Origin: Thalassotalea sp. 42_200_T64 | Lineage (GTDB): Bacteria; Pseudomonadota; Gammaproteobacteria; Enterobacterales; Alteromonadaceae | Assembly: GCA_002162925.1 (NCBI GenBank) | Contig: MABC01000053.1 | Coordinates: forward strand, 62,001-126,000 | Direction: 5' to 3' | DNA: 64,000 nt | In this document: piece by piece, positions 57,205 through 64,000 of the stretch | Numbering within the stretch: position 1 is the first letter of the stretch | Layout: each line of letters starts with the position of its first letter | The notes under the pieces: generated by a model | What the model saw: the letters and a program-made list of their open reading frames with translations, nothing else | Told to the model about the DNA's origin: nothing | The model's database searches: none | Program-made: the position numbers and the translations under genes

Positions 57205-59067
57205 TTAATTAAATATTTTATTGATATGGTTAGCAAACTCCTCTGCGCCCATAAAACCTGTGACTCGTTGCTGGCTTAATTCGTTGCCATGAACATCAAA
57301 AAATAAAATTGAAGGCAAACCGAACACATCAAAAGATGTCATTAACTCAATACTTTGCGGCTCTCCGGTTTCGGTTAAATCGATTTGTATCAGCACAGTG
57401 TTATGCAAAGCTTGCTGCACTTCTGGCTTGGGAAAGGTGTATTTTTCAAACTCTTTACAGGCAATACACCAATCCGCATATAAGTCGACCATTACCGATT
57501 GGCCCTTGCTATTCGCCTTGGCAACCTCGACAGTTAATTGGTCTAAACTTGCCACATGGATAAATTCTTTGTGAGTTTGCTGTTGTGCAACACCGACATT
57601 AAATAAAGTGTTATAAGCTAAGTTTGCGCCAAAGAATAGCATAACAAATATTATTAAAGCTCGAAGGCCATACCCGATACTGGCTGGCGATTTACGATTA
57701 TCATTGTTTACTACGTAAAAATAGGTGGCGGTAATTAACAACAAAAACGCCCACAATAGGTTAGATACCATTTCAGGTAAGAAACGCTCTAGCAGGAATA
57801 CTGGCACGGCCAATAATAAGAAGCCGAAAACATTCTTGATTACCGTCATCCAATTGCCCGCTTTCGGTAACAATTTACCGCCTGAGCTGCCCAATACTAA
57901 TAACGGTAACCCCATGCCTAAACTCAGAACGTATAAAGCCGAAGCACCAATGACTACATCCCCTGTTTGTGCGATATAAATCAATGCGCCAGTGAGTGGC
58001 GCAGTGGTGCAAGGCGAGGCAACTAAACCAGAAATGGCGCCCATAACAAAGACCGAAACCAGCGAGCCGCCTTTTTGACTTCTGCTTATATTGTTCAACT
58101 TGTTTTGCCAACTTGTGGGTAATGCTAAATTGAACACGCCAAACATCGACAGTGCTAACAACACGAACAATATGCTTAAACCAATTAAAATGGCAGGGTG
58201 CTGAAATGCGGCTTGAAACTGTGCACCCGCTAGGGCAACAGCTATGCCTAAAGCAGTATAAGTAATTGCCATACCTTGCACGTAAGCCATTGATAAAGTA
58301 AACGCTTTACGGGTGGTTAAGTGTTTTCCCCGACCAACAATAATGCCCGTTAAAATAGGATACATAGGGAAAACACAAGGGGTAAAGGAAAGTAATAGTC
58401 CTAGACCGAAAAAGCTGACTAAGGTGAATAGTAAACTATTTCCGGCGAGCATTGATGCCAATTCATCTTGCTGGCTAATGGTTTCGTCATCGTTAATTTG
58501 TCCTGCGCTTGTGTTGTTTTTCGAGACATCAACATATCCTGCGCCAATGGCATTTAAAATAGCGTTAGCGCTTGGGTTAGTTGGTATTTCTTTTGATTTT
58601 TCATTTGCATTAACAAAGCCACTTAACGGTACGGTGTTTTTCGTTGGCGGGTAACACAAGCCTTTATCCGCACAACCTTGGTAAGTGATCGTTAACTCAC
58701 CGTTAGGGCCAACATTATTCAAAGGAACAGTAAATTTAACTTGTTTGTAGTAAACCTGCTGAACGCCAAAATATTCATCTTCATGATCTTCGCCTTGCGG
58801 CAATAGCGGTAAAGTGAACTCGGCATCTGCGGCTTTAAATTTAAATTTACCTTTATATAGGTAGTAACCATCAGCAATGGCAAAGTAAATTTCTAACTTG
58901 TCTTGCTGCTGATTAAAGTCGAATTGAAAGGCTTGCTCTACCGGTAAAAATTCTTGGTCATTGCTGAATAATGAATCAAGTGAAGTATCAAAAATAGAAT
59001 TTTGAGCGGTAGCAGTACCGGTCAATATAGAAACGGTAAGTAGCAATAAAGCAAATATTGAGCGCAT
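57205..59067 (-). CDS. dsbD: Thiol:disulfide interchange protein DsbD
   Basis: Carries reductant from cytoplasmic thioredoxin to the periplasm for DsbC and CcmG, so it feeds cytochrome c maturation. 620 residues: signal peptide, N-terminal alpha domain (~30-155; GCADKGLCYPPT with the redox Cys pair), eight-helix beta domain (~210-465; GLLLSFTPCVFPM and VASPCTTAPLTG), and a C-terminal thioredoxin domain (YADWCIACKEFEKYTF). Precedes cutA on the minus strand as in many relatives. Confidence 0.95.
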   Translation of the reverse strand: MRSIFALLLLTVSILTGTATAQNSIFDTSLDSLFSNDQEFLPVEQAFQFDFNQQQDKLEIYFAIADGYYLYKGKFKFKAADAEFTLPLLPQGEDHEDEYFGVQQVYYKQVKFTVPLNNVGPNGELTITYQGCADKGLCYPPTKNTVPLSGFVNANEKSKEIPTNPSANAILNAIGAGYVDVSKNNTSAGQINDDETISQQDELASMLAGNSLLFTLVSFFGLGLLLSFTPCVFPMYPILTGIIVGRGKHLTTRKAFTLSMAYVQGMAITYTALGIAVALAGAQFQAAFQHPAILIGLSILFVLLALSMFGVFNLALPTSWQNKLNNISRSQKGGSLVSVFVMGAISGLVASPCTTAPLTGALIYIAQTGDVVIGASALYVLSLGMGLPLLVLGSSGGKLLPKAGNWMTVIKNVFGFLLLAVPVFLLERFLPEMVSNLLWAFLLLITATYFYVVNNDNRKSPASIGYGLRALIIFVMLFFGANLAYNTLFNVGVAQQQTHKEFIHVASLDQLTVEVAKANSKGQSVMVDLYADWCIACKEFEKYTFPKPEVQQALHNTVLIQIDLTETGEPQSIELMTSFDVFGLPSILFFDVHGNELSQQRVTGFMGAEEFANHINKIFN

Positions 59068-59069
59068 GT

Positions 59070-59384
59070 TTATTTTTTCACTGTGTCATGTATCCAGTTT
59101 AAATACAGCTCATTGCCTTGCTGGATGGTCAATGCAATGATTTCTACTACATCATAGGGGTGCAGTGCGATTATCGTCTGTTCAAGTTGTGGAAATAATT
59201 GTTGCTTTGATTTGATCAACAACATTATCTCTTCGTCGCACTCTTGCTTTCCTTGCCAACGGTAAAAAGATTTTATTTTCGGCAAAATATTAACACAGGC
59301 AGCCAGTTGGTCCGTAATTAATTTTTCGGCAATAGCTTCTGCCACCTCACTGTCTGGGCAATTACATAATACAATTTGAAACAT
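59070..59384 (-). CDS. cutA: Divalent cation tolerance protein CutA
   Basis: About 104 residues of the trimeric CutA1 fold, with CVNILPKIKSFYRWQGK and the conserved HPYDVVEIIAL. Start placed at the ATG at 59384 rather than the track's GTG two codons earlier. The stop is 2 bases from the dsbD start, so the pair is co-transcribed. Confidence 0.93.
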   Translation of the reverse strand: MFQIVLCNCPDSEVAEAIAEKLITDQLAACVNILPKIKSFYRWQGKQECDEEIMLLIKSKQQLFPQLEQTIIALHPYDVVEIIALTIQQGNELYLNWIHDTVKK

Positions 59385-59565
59385 ATACACTCTCTATTAT
59401 TAGCCTAACTGCTGTCTCCCAACATCGTTATTTTAGCTAAGCAAGTTAATAGTCTATCTTAAAATTAACCGCAGCAGTTATATCAATCCGCATAAGTACG
59501 ACTTCGCTTGAAATAGACCCGATCACCCCAATATAAGTTTCATCACTACAATATTTTGGACCTTT

Positions 59566-60090
59566 ATGTTTAAAGTTTTATTATTACTGTTTATTGTCAT
59601 GCCCATTATCGAGATTATGGTGTTGATGAATGTTGGTGGCCTTATCGGCGTGTTACCAACCATTGTAATTGTTATTTTAACCGCTTGGGTTGGTGCAGCT
59701 ATGGTGCGTCAACAAGGCTTGGCGACTTACCAGTCGGTTCAATATAAATTAGCACAAGGGCAAATGCCTTCTGATGAAATCATTGCTGCTTTACTATTGC
59801 TGGTCGCTGGGGTGCTATTATTAACTCCCGGTTTTATTACCGATGGCTTTGGTCTGTTATTGTTGTGGCCAGTATCGCGAGCTGCTATTGTAAAAGCGGT
59901 GCAAAAACATTTAACGGCTTCTAAAACCAATCATACAAGTTTTTTTCATGGCCAATTTGATCAACATCAATCTGGTGCACAATCTCAATTTTCAGAGGAT
60001 ATAAACTCAGATCAAGGATTTGAAAATCGACATATAGATAGTGAAAAATCCGGTAAAACCATAGACGGTGAGTTTGAGCGCAAAGACTAA
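59566..60090 (+). CDS. fxsA: Membrane protein FxsA
   Basis: Inner-membrane protein named for suppressing F-plasmid exclusion of phage T7. 174 residues with two to three helices (LLLLFIVMPIIEIMVLMNVG, then PTIVIVILTAWVGA, and a LLLLVAGVLLLTPGFITDGFGLLLLWP signature). Its normal place is just upstream of groES. A Gln/Asp/Ser-rich polar C-terminus follows. Confidence 0.93.
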   Translation: MFKVLLLLFIVMPIIEIMVLMNVGGLIGVLPTIVIVILTAWVGAAMVRQQGLATYQSVQYKLAQGQMPSDEIIAALLLLVAGVLLLTPGFITDGFGLLLLWPVSRAAIVKAVQKHLTASKTNHTSFFHGQFDQHQSGAQSQFSEDINSDQGFENRHIDSEKSGKTIDGEFERKD

Positions 60091-60120
60091 TTTTGTTAAA
60101 TAACGACATAATGAAGTCTT

Positions 60121-60155
60121 AATAGCGCCATTTACTTAAATAGCGCTATTTTTTT
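60121..60155 (+). terminator. Terminator after fxsA
   Basis: AATAGCGC/GCGCTATT stem followed by a T run. Confidence 0.8.
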
Positions 60156-60175
60156 AGTTATTTTTCGCGTTATCA

Positions 60176-60203
60176 CTTGAGAGTAAAAAAATAATCCCCA
60201 TCT
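60176..60203 (+). promoter_or_regulatory. Sigma-32-type heat-shock promoter of groESL
   Basis: CTTGAGA (-35) and CCCCATCT (-10) separated by 13 bases match the RpoH consensus (CTTGAAA, 11-15, CCCCATNT) with one mismatch. No CIRCE element is seen. Confidence 0.85.
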
Positions 60204-60267
60204 GTTTACTAACAATAAATTGTTTAAAAATTTTCACTAATTAAAAAATTCATATCAGGAGATATAA

Positions 60268-60558
60268 ATGAGCATTCGTCCTTTACACGATCGTGTGATT
60301 ATCAAACGGAAAGAAGCAGAGTCAAAATCTGCTGGCGGTATCGTATTAACAGGCAGTGCGGCTGAAAAATCTACTCGCGGTGAAGTTGTTGCTGTCGGTA
60401 ATGGCCGCATTTTAGAATCGGGTGAAGTTCGTCCTTTAGATGTAAAAGTTGGCGATCAGGTTATTTTCACCGAAGGCTATGGTGCCAAAACTGAAAAAAT
60501 TGACGGCGATGAAGTGCTTATTTTAAGTGAAGCCGATATTTTGGCGATTGTTGAATAG
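60268..60558 (+). CDS. groS: Co-chaperonin GroES
   Basis: 96 residues, [40 protein letters not shown] start with the mobile loop, ending [18 protein letters not shown]. The seven-fold lid of the GroEL chamber. Transcribed from the heat-shock promoter upstream, with groL following. Confidence 0.98.
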   Translation: MSIRPLHDRVIIKRKEAESKSAGGIVLTGSAAEKSTRGEVVAVGNGRILESGEVRPLDVKVGDQVIFTEGYGAKTEKIDGDEVLILSEADILAIVE

Positions 60559-60638
60559 ATCTGCTTCGCATCTCTATTTAGACCACTTCGTGGTAATTAA
60601 AAAAATTATTGTAGATTAGGCTTTTGCCTGATGAATAA

Positions 60639-62306
<1,668 letters not shown>

Positions 62307-62352
62307 AAATAGAGTTTAAACTCTAAATTTACTAACTCTGAACATTTAAACG

Positions 62353-62383
62353 AAAGCCTGAATAGCAATATTCAGGCTTTTTT
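62353..62383 (+). terminator. Terminator of groESL
   Basis: Perfect 12-bp stem AAAGCCTGAATA/TATTCAGGCTTT with a GCAA loop, then T6. Confidence 0.95.
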
Positions 62384-62506
62384 ATTTATTATTTTTAATA
62401 ACAACTTTAATTTGATTTCATACTTCTATGGCGCTCTGGGGCACATTGCGCCTTAGAGTAGTTATTCAAAAAATAATCTGGGGAACTTAAGAAACGGATA
62501 ATAACC

Positions 62507-62536
62507 AACAGGAATACTGCAAAGTATTCCTGTTTT
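62507..62536. terminator. Second hairpin in 311-bp gap after groEL
   Basis: AACAGGAATACT-gcaa-AGTATTCCTGTT, perfect 12-bp stem, with a TTTT after it on the plus strand; between groEL and hipA. The rest of this gap holds no gene. Confidence 0.6.
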
Positions 62537-62617
62537 GCATTAAAGCGACTAATAACTCAGTTACCGACAATGCAAGTAGTCTTTTTTCGTCATAGCGAAA
62601 ATTCTAAAATTAGTACA

Positions 62618-63898
62618 TTAGAGCAGGCGCATTACCATCTCTTTGACAACTAAATATTGAACTTGCCTTAGCATCCTTAATTCACCAGGTCGCGCTGGAC
62701 TAGGAGGTAGTAGTTCAACTTGCTGGTAAAGGTTACTAAATTCATCATTAATGCTGCTAGCTATACGATGCAACTGTTTTGAGGCTAACGAGATAGGGAT
62801 GCCTAATGTCTGAGAAAAAGCTAAAACATCTTCTCGTGTGACGTCACTAAATCGTTCCTTGCCGTTAATTGGTACAGATACTTTTTCATTTAAAGGATCA
62901 GTTCCTTCGGGTACGTAGATAATGGTACTTAGCAAGTCATAAAATGGTGTTAATTGAGCGAAGCCTTTCACATAAAAAAAACTGATGTTCTTTAAGTGCG
63001 CATCTCCATTACCAATAAGCAGGTTAAACAGGACCCATTGAAATAACTTTAGTGACGTGATCGCTGGCGGTCTTACTTCTTTAAGTAGCTTTTGATAAGT
63101 TTCTACTGTTGACGCCCTATATTTAGAGCCCCTGCCATACCCCAATAATTGGCATGCATCTACAATGTGTTTTCGCTCTTGCTCGGGATAGTCTCCAATT
63201 CTATCAAATCGCTCGACAATGTAAGCAGGCTCTGGGGTGTAGATAACGTCTACATCAGGCACATCTATACCTAATTGATACGCCAATTTCATCATAAACC
63301 ATTCGTTACGGGTAGTTTGCCAATAGCGATCCGGTTCGGAATGATCCGGTTTTAAAATGTGCGTCGAAGGCGTACCCTCATTACCTTCAAACAAGTCATC
63401 ACCTTGTTTGATTATAAGCATCTTGTGTTGGGCGCCAGCCAACGACATTCGGCTGCCTTGACGGCTATTAAGGGGGGCTCTCGGTAAGTTTTTTATTTTA
63501 TCCCATAACTGCTCGTATGGTAGAGGCGTTGCATCGCTAGCAGGAAATTCAACCAACTCTTCTAATAACGTTAACGCGCCGGCTGATTCTATGCCTGATT
63601 CGGTAAGTAGAGCAAAAGAGTCTTCATGATCTACATCCGCGTCTTTGGCCAGTAATAGTCGTGCGTTTTCTTCTGGTAATAGGTTGTCGAAAAATCGCTG
63701 AACTGGGCGCCTTGTGCCAGAATCAAGATGCTCACCTTCTTTTAATGGGATGTCTGGGCATATCGCAAACCTATTTGGCGATGCTAACCAAGCTTCGTCG
63801 TATTTGAAAGACCAAAACCCATTAGTATCTCGCAACTGTCCCATTAACTGCTTGCCTACATAAACCTGTAGTTTTCTGGCGGCATGCATATCACTCAT
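62618..63898 (-). CDS. hipA: HipA-type toxin kinase
   Basis: Serine/threonine kinase toxin of a type II toxin-antitoxin pair; HipA of E. coli phosphorylates glutamyl-tRNA synthetase and causes persistence. 426 residues: N-terminal couple domain (~10-105), the Ser/Gly-rich loop RMSLAGAQHKM (~149), HILKPDH, and the catalytic/metal motifs GNGDAHLKNIS (~318) and FYDLLST. All key residues are present, so it should be an active kinase. Overlaps the antitoxin stop (ATGAGTGA). Confidence 0.9.
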   Translation of the reverse strand: MSDMHAARKLQVYVGKQLMGQLRDTNGFWSFKYDEAWLASPNRFAICPDIPLKEGEHLDSGTRRPVQRFFDNLLPEENARLLLAKDADVDHEDSFALLTESGIESAGALTLLEELVEFPASDATPLPYEQLWDKIKNLPRAPLNSRQGSRMSLAGAQHKMLIIKQGDDLFEGNEGTPSTHILKPDHSEPDRYWQTTRNEWFMMKLAYQLGIDVPDVDVIYTPEPAYIVERFDRIGDYPEQERKHIVDACQLLGYGRGSKYRASTVETYQKLLKEVRPPAITSLKLFQWVLFNLLIGNGDAHLKNISFFYVKGFAQLTPFYDLLSTIIYVPEGTDPLNEKVSVPINGKERFSDVTREDVLAFSQTLGIPISLASKQLHRIASSINDEFSNLYQQVELLPPSPARPGELRMLRQVQYLVVKEMVMRLL

Positions 63899-64000
63899 AA
63901 TTCGATACTAATTGCTGAATTTGAGAAATCAATTTTCGTTTTGCTCCATCGTTACTTTCAGGTAAGACGATATCAATTTTTACCTCTAACCCAAGTGCTT
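63891..64000 (-). CDS. hipB: HipB-like antitoxin (partial, cut by window end)
   Basis: An open minus-strand frame from the window edge reads ALGLEVKIDIVLPESNDGAKRKLISQIQQLVSNYE and stops inside the hipA start (TGA overlapping ATG). Position and coupling are those of the Xre-type antitoxin; only the C-terminal ~36 residues are visible and the helix-turn-helix lies beyond the edge. Confidence 0.7.
   Translation of the reverse strand, partial: ALGLEVKIDIVLPESNDGAKRKLISQIQQLVSNYE

Overview
The window looks like chromosome of a marine gammaproteobacterium of the Alteromonadales, most likely Colwellia/Thalassotalea-like. The basis is the moderately AT-rich sequence, the proteobacterial spc-alpha ribosomal order, the pabA/astC-astA-astD neighbourhood, fxsA-groES-groEL, and an unusually heavy load of c-type cytochromes and c-di-GMP enzymes. 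The assignment is inference from gene content; no rRNA or tRNA gene was seen.

Region 1 (1-34 kb) is an accessory block devoted to multiheme cytochromes c, their maturation, and redox/c-di-GMP signalling. In order it holds: a cytochrome c5/triheme-c7 fusion (5' end cut by the window) coupled to two paralogous helical secreted proteins; a Cache-PAS-PAS protein without GGDEF plus a coiled-coil protein; ccmF-ccmG-ccmH (System I) behind a perfect FNR box; a Sel1 protein; two diguanylate cyclases; a Sel1-diheme cytochrome fusion; an orphan histidine kinase; an operon of two triheme c7 proteins, an NHL lipoprotein and an 11-heme cytochrome; a ResB-like gene; an LtaS-type sulfatase broken in a G8 tract; CcsA (System II); a TPR protein; a small membrane protein with an FNR-type promoter; a TlpA thioredoxin; a P19/FtrA-like iron protein with a polyferredoxin; a GAF-PAS-GGDEF-EAL phosphodiesterase; a CcmI-like protein; and a GATase-like periplasmic protein. 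Together they suggest an oxygen-regulated periplasmic or extracellular electron-transfer system with its own heme-attachment machinery. Its electron donor and acceptor cannot be read from the sequence.

Region 2 (34.8-43.9 kb) starts with a 263-bp MITE-like element bounded by inverted repeats, followed by the spc operon (rplN to rpmJ with secY) and the alpha operon (rpsM, rpsK, rpsD, rpoA, rplQ). The S10 operon is not immediately upstream, so the accessory block abuts the S10/spc junction.

Region 3 (44-54.4 kb) is metabolic: prkB, a frameshifted OsmC/YhfA gene, a frameshifted DUF1338 gene, the arginine succinyltransferase genes astD, astA and astC, a PilZ protein, pabA, a MOSC protein, a Bcr/CflA transporter, and two tandem Cys-rich oxidoreductase-like microproteins that are too short for the ORF track.

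Region 4 (54.5-64 kb) is core: accC-accB, aroQ, dsbD, cutA, fxsA, groES-groEL with a sigma-32-type promoter, and a hipBA toxin-antitoxin pair cut by the window end. Three genes (sulfatase, DUF1338, OsmC) carry single-base frameshifts, two of them in 8-base homopolymers. They could be phase-variable loci, decaying genes or sequencing errors.
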